A DNA stretch of 64,000 nucleotides from Temnothorax longispinosus (GCF_030848805.1 NC_092366.1:18914620-18978619); one strand, 5' to 3'; positions 48,101-57,790 are shown, counted from the stretch's first letter. Program-made: numbers and translations. Notes: generated by a model from the letters alone, not told the origin.

Positions 48101-51100
48101 GCCGCCGACGGGATCCCTGCCGCCGTTCTACGAGTCCCTGAAGGGTGGCAACAACCTCGCGAACTTCGCCAATCAGTACAACAGCTCTCAAGGTACACGG
48201 GCGCACGTTGCTTTTCTCACTTTTACTCGTCTCTCTCATGTCAGAAAGACATGAACAATTTCGGCCCTTTATCTACTCGATATCTCATCGAACTTTCTAA
48301 TGATACACGATTCATTAGAAAGATGTTTACAATTCATTGCTAGATTGATTCTAACATTGACGATTGCATTTCTGATTTTTGCAAACGTAACACTTTTTTT
48401 ATTACATTTGTTTAATTAAATACATATTAACTAATTAACTAATTAAAATAATAAGAGATAGTAACGTTATCTGTGGCTATTTTATTTAATTGTTAGTTAA
48501 AGCTACTAAATTCTAAAATTAAATTTCTCGTTTATTACAATAACTCTCTGCCATCCTGTATGGCATCGTTTTGACTTGTATGATTGAACTCATGTCAGTT
48601 GGCAGTGTTTATTTTGTTTAGCCATCGAGGTAGACAATAAAATAGGACGTTTCAGTAGATCGAGATATTGTTTACATTCTTTATTTCCAAATAATTCACG
48701 CGAGATTGTGGCCGATCGAGTCAGTTCTAATTTGAGTGTTCAGCGTGCGATTCAGTAAATTTTGTCTTTTATTATGTCTCCGTACGAAATCGTAATCGTA
48801 CGTCCCACGCTTGGAAAAGTCGTATTTCGAGTTATCTCGTGCATTATTTTTTGTTGGTATTACCTTTTCGTTTTATACATGTATAATTTGTTCCATATTT
48901 GCTATTATTTGTACAAGGTTTTATATCGCGCAATTAAATTATTATGGCACCTGCCTTCGGAAGTTCTGGAATTTGTGATGCAAACTTCCATTATCCAGAT
49001 ATTAATATCCAAAATTCGGAATTGCAAGGTATCATTATTTGACGAAAAAGATGCTTTTAAGCAAATTTAAGACGTTATTCTACATTCATATCCCACTTCA
49101 AATAATCAATCATTTCAAATTATCATAGTCACGATACTCGTCCTTGGAAATCTGGCTCCTGTAGTGCACAAATTATCATGGAATATATGATTTTCGATAA
49201 ATCTGAAAGAATACGTTGTGCACATGCACGCAAGCTTATTAAGTTAAAATTCATGACTTTTTCAGGACAATCTTTAATCGTCCGTGCCATTGTTTCAGGA
49301 AACGCGTATCTCACACCTTTGACGGCCGTCGGGATCGAATGCGACACTGGGCAACAGGATAACTCTCAGCACGCGCAGTACAACGCGCAAGAGGGCAAAC
49401 AATACTCTCTCCTTCAGAATGTCTGCGCGAACGTTTGTGCGTCCTACGGTCTGAATTTTAAGGAAGAGGAAGAGGAGCTAGCGGGCTACAAAATTCAGCC
49501 GAATGATCTGCTATCCACTCAATATGGCACCTACGATGTCACCGATACAGGCATGATGGTAGACATGGTAACTGGTACCATGGTGGTGGATCCGCTACAG
49601 TTCACCGCAGCAACCTTGACCTTCAACTCGCCGTCTGATCACACGGCGCTCCTCGAGACTCTCAACGATGCGGCGGATCTTCTGTTACCCAGGCTACAGA
49701 CCGAGGACGGCAGCAGCGATCTCTTGGAGGAGTCGCTACACTCGCCTGCCTCGACCGGCAGCAGTGGGATCGGTCAAGACGCCGGTCAGATGACCACTCC
49801 CGTTGAGCCTAGCGTCGATCCTTTCCCCGAGCATAGCATGGCCTTGACCAGAGGCTTTGACACGAGGTGAGCTCACGCTTAGCTATCGTGAGAAACGCTC
49901 GCGCTTGTCGATTAACTAACACTCTGTACATTCGCCGTTTGCTTTTATCGTAATCGTGGTCGAGTTTGAAAGCCGATCGTAAATTTCAATCACGGGATAA
50001 AATAATGATGGATCGCGTGCCCTTTTTCTTAGACACTATACGACTCCGCAACATTTCAACGCGTCCAAGCTTGCGGGACTGAGCTACGCGGCCGGTGAGA
50101 CGAGCTATCAGTCGCTTCAAAAGGAACGTCCAGAGCTCGGATTGCATGTCAACCAAAATCATCAGCATCAGCAGGAACAGCAGTTGCAGATTCAGGTGCA
50201 GCTGCAGCAGCAGAAGCAACAGGCTACGTCGCCGCACCAACAACAGCAACAGCATCAAAGTCTTCTGAGTCCCGGATTGAATTTCAATAATGGTGAATTA
50301 TCATGATTGCTTTTATATTTTCGTGTAACTATTACCGAACTAACGTTAAAATTAACGTTGGAACACAAAAAAGTTGATAGTAATCTGACTTTAAAATTAT
50401 GTCAATTTAATATATTTTGAAATATTATGTTTGAGACTTACAGTTATATCGGAGATCTTAAAAGATTTTTAAAAAAGTCGTATAAAGTGGTACACTTTTT
50501 CGCTAACAGAACATTTTTAATTTATTGATTTAGGACTAAGAAGGAATAATAGCGCGTTAACGGTTCGGTTTCTTAATCTCATAGGTTTAGAGATAGACTC
50601 CGGTAGCAGCGTAGGCGGAAGTTTACCCAGCCCCGGGACTGCGAGCTGTTCCTTGGACGGCGCCTCGACCGGCACTTCACCGTCATGCGGACTGGGAGAA
50701 CACGCGCATAGTCCAGTTGTGTCACCCACCACAGTCGCAGCTCAAGCCGCCGGATCGGTAAACGAACCGCCGCTCTCGCAACGGGTCGGTGTACTTCAAC
50801 AAAGGGTAAGCTACCCAAATTGATCCAGGCAAAAGCATATCTCTTCGCAATATTACCGGCCGGAAATGGGATCGAGTTGATGACACTTCAGTGTGTCGTC
50901 CACGATATGATCTACAGGTTCCTCGAAGCCTTCGATTCGATCGAATTGTTCGAGTAGATCAGTTCCAATCGGTATATGATCGATAATGAGTGGATTGTTA
51001 ATTCCCACTCTCACGCGTATTATGCAATGCTCAGTCAATTTGAGTGCTTCATCCGATGTTATCTTTTCTAATCATCATGAAAAACTCAGCGAGAGTTAAC

Positions 51101-52121
51101 GTGTCTTCTCATCGGTTCGTAGCTGGGTTTACCGAGCGATTGTCAGCTAGAATTTGTTAATGGTGGTCACGGCATAAAAAATCCTCTAGCCATCGAGGGT
51201 CAGAGACAGGCGGCAGCTACTCGAGATGAGGAAAGAACTAATCGCACTCCGCCTAGCAAGGTAATGCTGCTTGCGAAGGATTGCGTTAGGTTTGCGCAAT
51301 TGTCATTACTAGAGATATGACTGTGACATAACGAATCCATCGTATCGAATCGTTAAGTCGACGCCGCGAGATTACAAGGAGTACGTTATAGCGTACTTAC
51401 TCTTCGATCTTTTGCTCAATAGGACGACGATCCCAGTCGCTTCACCTGTCGCGTGTGCAGCAAAACCTTCAGCCTTCAGCGGCTTCTTAATCGTCACATG
51501 AAGTGTCACAGTGACGTGAAACGTTACTTGTGTACATTCTGCGGGAAGGGCTTCAACGATACGTTTGATCTCAAGAGGCATACACGGACGCATACAGGTG
51601 TGCGACCCTACAAGTGCTTCCTCTGCGAGAAGAGTTTCACGCAACGGTGCTCACTGGAGAGTCACGGCCAGAAAGTTCACGGAGTTCAGCATCAGTACGC
51701 GTATAAGGAGCGACGCGCTAAGGTAAACTATTCATAGAAGGCATTGTCTTGAAGAAAAAAAAAGCGCGAATAAGTTGGCTTTCTCTCTTTTTAATAAATT
51801 TAACTGTACAAGACTGATTCACACCGAAGCAATATTTTACATGTATTATTCTAAAACTCTCCCTATGATTTTGATATAATTTTATAGATTTATGTGAGTA
51901 TATTTTAATTTGTTATCCGCATGAATATGTCTGTTTGATAGATGTACGTCTGTGAAGAATGCGGACATACGACGCATGAGCCTGAGGTGCATTATCTTCA
52001 CCTGAAGGAGCAGCATCCTTATAGTCCGGCATTGCTGAAGTTCTACGACAAGCGGCACTTCAAGTTCACCAATAGTAACTTCGCCAATATGTTGCTCCAG
52101 GTGGGCACAGACTCCGCATAG
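31597..52121 (+). CDS. ovo: Ovo/Shavenbaby C2H2 zinc-finger transcription factor (9 coding exons)
   Basis: Exons by GT-AG splicing: 31597-31753, 45524-45948, 47703-48192, 49299-49866, 50033-50292, 50585-50805, 51123-51260, 51423-51722, 51942-52121. They sum to 2739 nt (912 residues plus TAG) and every phase closes. The N-terminus begins MPKIFLIKNRL, the hallmark of insect Ovo/Svb and similar to the SNAG-like start of vertebrate OVOL. Four C2H2 fingers lie at about residues 760-782, 788-810, 816-839 and 855-878, the usual Ovo quartet near the C-terminus. An acidic, serine-rich central part (about 360-545) resembles the activation region of the fly protein. Gly-rich (exon 3) and Gln-rich (exon 5) tracts lie between. 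In flies the family binds CNGTTA-type DNA in the nucleus and controls epidermal trichome and germline programmes. The start is the only ATG in its frame after TAG at 31543. Acceptor choice for exons 4 and 6 is uncertain. Family identity is certain; isoform content is inferred. Confidence 0.94.
37388..37442. repeat. Alternating (CG)n-(TG)n tract in ovo intron 1
   Basis: About 55 nt of almost unbroken pyrimidine-purine alternation: a (CG)n core of about 15 units followed by (TG)4 and ACGCGC. Such tracts favour Z-DNA. Confidence 0.8.
40677..40862 (+). repeat. Pair of short direct repeats
   Basis: A motif of about 38 nt with GTGATTTTTACACTT, then CAC/CGC and ATAATTTT, occurs at 40677-40714 and again at 40825-40862, with a related inverted piece between them near 40,780-40,810. 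It is AT-rich and may be part of a degraded transposon end. Confidence 0.4.
42060..42110. repeat. (TA)n microsatellite in ovo intron 1
   Basis: Two TA arrays separated by TTGTGC. The second array is about 15 units. Confidence 0.8.
43168..43300. repeat. GA-rich microsatellites in ovo intron 1
   Basis: (GA)n at about 43,168-43,196 and 43,268-43,300 in an otherwise GC-rich block. GAGAG is the GAGA-factor core, so this could also be regulatory. Confidence 0.65.
44713..44767 (+). repeat. Short tandem duplication
   Basis: CCGATTGACTAGCATATAT occurs at 44713-44731 and 44749-44767, period 36 nt, in ovo intron 1. Confidence 0.7.
45524..45948 (+). CDS. ovo: ovo coding exon 2
   Basis: This exon encodes residues 53-194. 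The acceptor is a T-rich tract ending AATAG at 45523, and the donor is CAG|GTAAAC. It carries an Asp-rich start, a Ser/Pro-rich linker, a compact block reading RRFISSILGGDVPYGSR (about residues 87-103) that looks like a conserved peptide motif, and a Pro/Thr-rich tail. Phase is 1 on entry and 0 on exit. Confidence 0.92.
45949..47702 (+). other. ovo intron 2
   Basis: This is 1.75 kb of mostly AT-rich sequence with an A/G-rich stretch at about 46,680-46,880 and poly-A runs near 47,634-47,650. A strong polypyrimidine acceptor-like site ends at 47478, but the sequence after it stops within 12 codons in the required frame. No coding content was recognised. Confidence 0.8.
47703..48192 (+). CDS. 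ovo: ovo coding exon 3, glycine-rich
   Basis: This exon encodes residues 195-357. It starts DQPIDYAVPKR, then an acidic patch, a hydrophobic block (SKSLLAVKLSGSQIVQ), a long interrupted poly-Gly tract of about 65 residues, and a conserved-looking end with LPPFYESLKGG and a run of Asn/Phe residues. Acceptor TTCTAG, donor CAAG|GTACAC. Length differences between species would be expected in the Gly tract. Confidence 0.92.
48193..49298 (+). other. ovo intron 3
   Basis: This is a 1.1 kb AT-rich intron with GTACAC donor and TTTCAG acceptor. It contains a separate small ORF on the same strand (48774-49070) that is out of the ovo reading path. The last 33 nt can be retained in frame if the upstream acceptor ending at 49265 is used. 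Confidence 0.8.
48774..49070 (+). CDS. Candidate small membrane-protein ORF nested in ovo intron 3
   Basis: This is a 98-codon ORF with an ATG start. The protein opens MSPYEIVIVRP, followed by about 40 hydrophobic and aromatic residues (rich in Val, Ile, Phe, Tyr, Cys and Leu) that could form one or two membrane helices. It ends in a mixed, mildly charged tail. It is longer than expected by chance in DNA this AT-rich, and codon use is mixed rather than low-complexity. It is preceded by TCAGTT, an initiator-like sequence about 50 nt upstream, but no clear poly(A) signal follows before ovo exon 4. I do not recognise the protein. It could be a nested gene, a small ORF in an unspliced or alternative transcript, or chance. 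Confidence 0.3.
   Translation: MSPYEIVIVRPTLGKVVFRVISCIIFCWYYLFVLYMYNLFHICYYLYKVLYRAIKLLWHLPSEVLEFVMQTSIIQILISKIRNCKVSLFDEKDAFKQI
49299..49866 (+). CDS. ovo: ovo coding exon 4, acidic activation region
   Basis: This exon encodes residues 358-546. The sequence shows an EEEEE run, then QYGTYDVTDTGMMVDMVTG, a region rich in Asp/Glu/Leu, and Ser/Pro-rich spacer. It is acidic overall, fitting the activation domain described for fly Ovo-B/Svb. Two in-frame acceptors exist. The downstream one (TTGTTTCAG ending 49298) is preferred because it joins directly to GNAYLTPLTAVG. The upstream one (ending 49265) would add 11 residues. Confidence 0.88.
50033..50292 (+). CDS. ovo: ovo coding exon 5, glutamine-rich
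   Basis: This exon encodes residues 547-633. The acceptor CTTTTTCTTAG ends at 50032. The exon opens with RHYTTPQHF, contains GLSYAAGETSYQSL, then a Gln/His-rich tract built from mixed CAG/CAA codons, and ends in SLLSPGLNFNNG. The donor is AATG|GTGAAT. The Gln tract is typical of insect Ovo linkers and is probably variable in length. Confidence 0.9.
50585..50805 (+). CDS. ovo: ovo coding exon 6, Ser/Gly/Pro linker
   Basis: This exon encodes residues 634-707, opening LEIDSGSSVGGSLPSPG and ending VGVLQQR. The donor AAAGG|GTAAGC is strong. Three acceptors in the same phase end at 50533, 50584 and 50590. 50584 is chosen because the protein preceding it (with several Arg and hydrophobic residues) looks less like the rest of the linker. 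The start is therefore moderately certain and the end is secure. Confidence 0.8.
51123..51260 (+). CDS. ovo: ovo coding exon 7, conserved pre-finger block
   Basis: This exon encodes residues 708-753 and begins LGLPSDCQLEFVNGGHGIKN. I recognise this as a conserved block just before the fingers of insect Ovo proteins. The acceptor is TTCGTAG, the donor AAG|GTAATG, and both phases are 0. It continues into a basic, Thr/Pro-containing linker. Confidence 0.92.
51423..51722 (+). CDS. ovo: ovo coding exon 8, zinc fingers 1-3
   Basis: This exon encodes residues 754-853. Finger 1 has CRVC...HMKCH, finger 2 has CTFC...HTRTH and finger 3 has CLFC-like CFLC...HGQKVH (one extra residue between the histidines). 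Linkers are TGVRP-like. All zinc ligands are present. This is the DNA-binding core that defines the Ovo family. Confidence 0.96.
51942..52121 (+). CDS. ovo: ovo coding exon 9, zinc finger 4 and C-terminus
   Basis: This exon encodes residues 854-912. The fourth, less canonical finger reads CEEC with a later HLKEQH. It is followed by an aromatic/basic tail (LLKFYDKRHFKF) and a short end, VGTDSA, before TAG at 52119-52121. Acceptor GATAG ends at 51941. This short C-terminal tail is usual for insect Ovo. Confidence 0.94.
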   Translation: MYVCEECGHTTHEPEVHYLHLKEQHPYSPALLKFYDKRHFKFTNSNFANMLLQVGTDSA

Positions 52122-52440
52122 ACACGATATTAAATGTTGAGTCTCGTGTTAGGTAGAAGATAGGGTAGACCCGTTGATTAATCGACGGTCTGATATAGGG
52201 AGGCTTCGATACTCGAACGAACAAAACAAAATACACAGCGCGGTATGCAAGAACACGAAATTGTTCTTGTTGATGTAACTCTTCAGGGTGGCCTGTTACA
52301 ACGGGACTCGCGGAATACGGACAGCTGCGGCCTCGCGGAGCGACGAGAGACGGCCTCGAAGAGCAGCGGCGCGGCGCATCAACAGACCACGACCAGCTTC
52401 TAAATCCGTTGAGAACGAGAGTCCGGCCGAGAGATAAAGG

Positions 52441-52446
52441 AATAAA
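52441..52446 (+). terminator. Candidate ovo poly(A) signal (proximal)
   Basis: AATAAA lies 320 nt after the ovo stop. A second AATAAA follows at 52559-52564 and another at 53683-53688. Which one is used cannot be decided from sequence. Confidence 0.3.
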
Positions 52447-54115
52447 AATAGAGAAAAAGAGAGATTGATCACGCGTTCGTTCTTCAATCGAGCAGACGAA
52501 GGGAGGGACGTTTCGCGCGTAAAGTACCTGCAAGTGGCTCCCATTGCGGTGACACTGGAATAAACATCGAAGTCCGGCGACAGGATCTGATTGAGGGATC
52601 GTGTGGGATCTGCGAACAATTAGTTCCTGCCGCCTTACATTCGGTAGAGGAGGCAGAGGACGAGGAGAGGAAGAGGCGAAAGAAGAATAAGAGTAAGGGA
52701 AGATCTTCACGCGCAGCTACGATGACCGCGAAGTCGCGTACACGGTATTTCTCTTGTAGCTTTTCGCCGATATGTGGAGACGAAGTACGATTAAGCTTGC
52801 GCATTATTGTTTCTTTCTTTCTGTCCGGTTCGGTAAGAAAGAGATTACCGCTTTACGAAGAAGAAAGACAGATGCTCGAAAAGTAGTACTGTCGTAGCGT
52901 TAGTTGCAGCGTTTGACAAAATGCAGCTTTATTAATGAAACTTCATTAATAATGCGCCTCGGAGTTCTAATGGCAGCGCGTCGGGTTCTCAAATTCCAAC
53001 GATCGTTCTGCCAGGTGAAAACAATTCCAACTTGCCCGTTGCGACGTTACGAAATCTCGCTTCTATCCATTCTATCGGGGACAGTGTCTCGAATTTCTTT
53101 CTTAAATGTTCTTAGAGCGTTTCTTCTTGTAGATGCATTTTTAGCTACGTAACAGATTAATTTAAAAAAATCCTAGAACTGATAATGGATCACAGGAGGA
53201 TGCATGGGATACAGACGCATGTATGCGTATGCACACACGCACACAAACCAACACACATACATACATATCCTGTTACACACAATCACAAATGTAGATCTTA
53301 GGTGATAAATATTAATATCGTGGACCAGAGGCGCGCGCGACATCGAGCAGACCCAAAGACTCGGATAGAACGTTTCAGGAATGCCGATCGTCCTCGGCGA
53401 GCGTGCCGAGGCGGGAGAAGAGTGCGATCACACGGAAGACTTTTTTTTTCTCAGAGATGTACGGCGAGTTACGTTGCTTTTCGACTCGATGGGCGAAATG
53501 GGGTTCTTGACGTCGCGATCGCCAGGGGATTCCTTCGATCGCGGCCTTTATCCTGAAGCCTCAATTGTCCTCGATCGTTCGAGGCACCGGAATCGAAGGG
53601 ATTCGCGTCGTCCAATACCGGGTGTCGCGAAAGCGGGGCGAGATCACGTCGGTGAAGTGACTCTGCGCCGTACCATCGTAGAAATAAAACTTGGCGCTAC
53701 CGACGTTATAGCGGAATAATTGTTGAAGGATAATTAAAACAAACGCTCTCCCGTGCCGTTAATCACGATTGACGATTTTATTATCGAGATTCGATTTTAA
53801 AATCAATTTTCGGCCTCGAGGGAAATGTTCCAAGTTAATATTTGTTACAGCAAACCGATACACCGGTATCGTTTTAGATAAAAACTTCAGCTTTTATTAT
53901 CCTCACTTTTTATTATTTTTCTAAACGCCGGTAGTGTATATATATTATATATATATAAAATACATACATACATATACCCTTATACAGTACTCGTGTAAGT
54001 TCCCAACCGAAGTGCACTTTGGGTAATCTGTGATATGATAAGAGTAACAAGACAATCCACTCACTCCTCCATGCACCGGATTTCGCTTTTCCGCTCTCTT
54101 GCGCTTATGGTTTTT

Positions 54116-54141
54116 TCTTCTTCTTCTTCTTCTTCTTCTTT
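54116..54141. repeat. TTC microsatellite in the ovo 3' flank
   Basis: About eight to nine TTC units. Confidence 0.8.
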
Positions 54142-55040
54142 CAGGGTCAGGTAGAAGGGTAGGTAAGGGTAGGAAGAGAGCACGCATCGTCGTATACACA
54201 CTCCACACACACACACATATACACACATGCACACATTTACACACAAAACGGGATTTCGTGCAATTCTGAGGTGGCAGTACTTGGATCGGGTGACCGATAT
54301 ACTTATTCCGCTCGATTCCCTCCGTCGCGGACTTGTCCTGCGGGGAAATAACATACGAGTTCTGAAGCTTAGGATGCTCAAAGACGGTTGTTCGGCGAGC
54401 GGCGCGAGTTAATCTCTCGGGACCAGAAGATTAATCCTTTGAAACGCGGCGGTCGCGACGCACAACTTTTTTTTCCTTCTCCTTTTTTTAGGCAATATTT
54501 TTTCATCCGCCTGCTGGCTCCCATCGCTGTGTAACATTTCGTTGGCGTAACAATTGAGAAATTTTTATTTTTAAACGATAAGGCTACCTACGTCTTCATT
54601 ACTTCAGAGTTTAGTCTTTTGTATTTATTTGTACTATAGGTCACATATCTTATTATAGAGTAACTGATGTATATATGTATATAGGCTTGTTTATGCTGGC
54701 ATGCACGTGACTCGAAATGCGCTTGTCAAAGGGTTAAAAAGGGCCGTTGGCGAACATGACCTCGAAAGCATTGTCCTTCAACTTTCGGGCGAGCGCGAGA
54801 AGGTATGAGGCTTCGTAAACGCCCCATGTGTCACCTATTTTTAGAACATGCATTTTTAGGAAATTGAAAATGATGATAGTATATATTATTTGTGGCTTGT
54901 CAAATGATGATAATACATGTTATTTGTAAATTGCAAATGCCTATTTACGGAATCTGATAAAAGCTAAACAAGCGATAAACAAAGAAATTTGATCTGATTC
55001 TTTATTTATTTATATATTTTTTTAATGTATATCGTACATT

Positions 55041-55187
55041 GTAAGACGGCGTCATTAATGCCTTCCTACCTGAGGAGAGCCGCGTCCGAGTCAAATAATA
55101 GATCAAATAATGATATCTATTATTTGACTCGGACCTGGCTGTCTTTTAAGCGGGAAGGCATTTATGATGCCGCGGCGCCGTGTACAT
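55041..55187. repeat. Long imperfect foldback (hairpin or MITE-like)
   Basis: A 20-bp perfect inverted pair (55084-55103 with 55115-55134) has an 11-nt loop. It is extended outward by further pairing: AATGCCTTCC at 55057-55066 with GGAAGGCATT at 55153-55162, and ACGGCG at 55046-55051 with CGCCGT at 55176-55181. The arms are about 65 nt. GTACAT occurs just outside the left arm (55034-55039) and at the right edge (55182-55187), which could be a target-site duplication, though the motif is partly self-complementary. It could be a small nonautonomous DNA element, a structured 3' UTR element or a small-RNA precursor. Confidence 0.6.
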
Positions 55188-55793
55188 GAAAAAGTATACA
55201 AAATTTACACAATATTATTATTAGACTACTAAGAAAACGTGCTCACTGCACGATAAAAATTACAATTGTATTATATAATTAAAAATGCGGAAAAATTTAC
55301 TTGTATTTAAGATTAAATTATATTCGTCATCCTTGGCTCGTACGAGACGCGCCCGCCCGACAATTAACGCGCTCAGAGGGTTTGATAATCTTAATCGAAT
55401 GATGTAAATACGCCGTATAGGATTCTAAGCAGACTACCGATATATATTTAATTCTCACATATATTCATGTATTCGTTCTTAAGCCCGCGGTTGTCTCGGC
55501 GCGGGCGTTGATGCCCCGCCGCGTGAGACGCTCAACCTTGTTGTAAATAGTCTTCATTCCGGCGGCGGAAACGGGTACCGATTAGTCCGCGATCGTTAGT
55601 ATCTTGCTTACGACAGTAATATACATAACAACGTACTTGTACAGCAAATGTGCGAGGACTAGGCAGGGGGACCAGCACGGTTTTCCTGTACTTACATCTT
55701 GGAGCAAAGTACTCGAGGATAACAGTACTTGTCGCGCACTGTCAATCACAAGTTAATACGTTGCGTATTATTATCGTCATATTATTTTATTAC

Positions 55794-55837
<44 letters not shown>
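55794..55837. repeat. ATT microsatellite
   Basis: About 14 ATT units. A second, shorter array of the same type lies at about 56,061-56,091. Confidence 0.85.
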
Positions 55838-55839
<2 letters not shown>

Positions 55840-55850
55840 ATTATATTTTT

Positions 55851-57593
55851 AAACGATAACGCTATCTATGTTTCCATTACTATTTAATTTACGCTCAGTA
55901 TTGTCGCAAATAATAGCACTTTACACATCTTCAGCAAATTTATCGATTTGACTATCAACATAATTATTATCACCCCTTTACTCCGTTGTTACTTCGATAT
56001 TTGCAAACGCTATTAATTTTCTGAGACGTTCAACTTTTCATCCGTAGTTAATAATTTGTCATTATTATTATTATTATTATTATTATTTTTATTATATCAT
56101 TATTATATTATTATTACATGCGCTGAATAATAAATTTAATTATTGATTCTAAAATTATTTTAATATTATAGATAGTTCTGCACATATGCAGAATATACAG
56201 CTCGATGCGGAGTGCTTCTTAATTATATATGAATACTTCAATCTCGAAAATAAATCGAAAATAAGAGAAATAATAATATATGAGTGTAGATTGTTTATGC
56301 TTTATCTTCAGAATTGTAATAAATTAGAGAAAATAAGATTATTATTAAATATTTCAAAGTGCCATTCGAAATAACGTATTACAATTGTAATATATGTGAA
56401 TGTTTTAATTATATTATTTTATTTCGAATTCCATTTTGAAATATATCTGTATTTGCTGATTGAAGTATTGGCGTATAATTAAAAATCAGTCCGTATAATA
56501 TTTATCAGATTGTCCGGTTGCAGAAGCAATCTTCTTGTTGCAGAACATACGAAGGGCAAAGATTATGAATGGGAAACAGCTGGCATAGTGTGCAATTTGC
56601 CCAATCTATTAGGTATTTAGGTATCTAATAGTTGCTGATTATTTTATATAGGTAATCATGCTAGAGTTTGAAAAAACCTTTCAGCTTTAAAATTCTTCAC
56701 ATATAAATACACATATTTTCTTAAAACCGTCGAAAATCTTAAATCAGACTGATTTAAACAAAATAATCTTATAAGCAACATAGAATGTAGACAACATTTC
56801 TATGCAGCGGGATAAAATACTTTTTCCTCCTGGGTTGAGCAAACTGGACACTGTTAAGGCAAGCTATTAACGTGCGATTGCAAACCGAGTGTGTGATGGT
56901 ATGCGTGGATATCATTGTTCGTATGGGAGTATACGTGCGGATCTGTACGGCGTGTATCACAGCCTTTAGCTATACTTTCGGCATTTTATAGACAAAATAG
57001 ATATTGGAGCTTTGGAGAGGAGAATGTAGAAAGTGCAGCTAAAATGGACGGATTTGACGTTCCTCGTGCTGTGCCGCGTCGTTGGCGATTTTGTAAATTC
57101 TATTAGAGCGCGACTGCGTTACCCGGACATTGTCTACTTATTAGAGATCGTTATTAATTGTAGCTAACGGTAAAACGTGGTTACGCGCTCTTATATGTTT
57201 GCAAGAGGTAATAAAAATTAATATTATGTATGCACTCCATACACAAGTACCTGTTTGATATATTTCGAGCTCGATCGATTGCGCGCTTAACAATCACACT
57301 TCGCGTTGCTCTTACGTAATATCTCTCTTATGTATATGAATGGGTTGCAATCTCCCGAAACTGCTCCGCTACTTTCTTTTACGGCTTTGTTATATTCAAC
57401 AATTTTAGCGGTTTTTAAAAGCAAAACTTTTTCAAGTAAAACCTTGAATTAAAGACCGCGATTATCTCTATATCACGTAATTGCAATTGCATTTGCCTAA
57501 AACGTCAGATTTTGTTTTAATCCAGGACTTTCAAGGATTCTCAGATTGATATCGGGATAAGAATTTACATGTAAAAATCTTTATATCGTACTC
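55851..57593. other. Intergenic AT-rich region between convergent ovo and Nadsyn
   Basis: This region has TTA microsatellites and AT-rich unique sequence. A segment at 56,195-56,400 shares several 20-30 nt blocks with 59,190-59,320 inside Nadsyn intron 8, in a different order, suggesting relics of one repeat family. No gene was recognised. Confidence 0.6.
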
Positions 57594-57599
57594 TTTATT
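57594..57599 (-). terminator. Candidate Nadsyn poly(A) signal
   Basis: AATAAA on the - strand (TTTATT on +), 192 nt past the proposed Nadsyn stop. The distance and orientation suit a short 3' UTR, which would place the Nadsyn 3' end about 1.5 kb from the furthest candidate ovo poly(A) site. Confidence 0.45.
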
Positions 57600-57790
57600 A
57601 ATAGATTTACTTTCTCGCATATTTAAAATGTCACAAAATATCTTTCTCGCTGCTGTTCGCTCGCGGAGATTCCCTAAATATTAATACCAGAGGCGATCAA
57701 AGGGTCCACGACAATCGAAAGAGCGAAATGTCACATCCATTTATCGCAGCGCTGCAATGTCAAAACGATAAGAGAGTGCTACGGCTACGG

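Larger units (their letters stand above)
53935..55549 (+). promoter_or_regulatory. Cluster of five Pumilio-response-type motifs in the ovo 3' flank
   Basis: TGTANATA occurs at 53935-53942, 54668-54675, 54676-54683 (two directly abutting), 55403-55410 and 55542-55549, all in the ovo sense orientation. Pumilio proteins bind UGUANAUA in 3' UTRs. The AT-rich background makes single hits unremarkable, but a tandem pair plus three more in 1.6 kb is above casual expectation. Function depends on the ovo transcript extending this far. Confidence 0.35.
52122..55850 (+). other. ovo 3' untranslated region and 3' flank (extent uncertain)
   Basis: There is no coding sequence after the ovo stop. AATAAA hexamers occur at 52441-52446, 52559-52564, 53683-53688 and, further out, 56129-56134, so several 3' ends are possible. 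The region also has CA-rich repeats (about 53,230-53,270 and 54,203-54,245), a TTC microsatellite (54116-54141), five Pumilio-type motifs (53935-55549) and a foldback (55041-55187). Long regulated 3' UTRs are common for developmental regulators, but where cleavage occurs cannot be read from the sequence. Confidence 0.5.
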
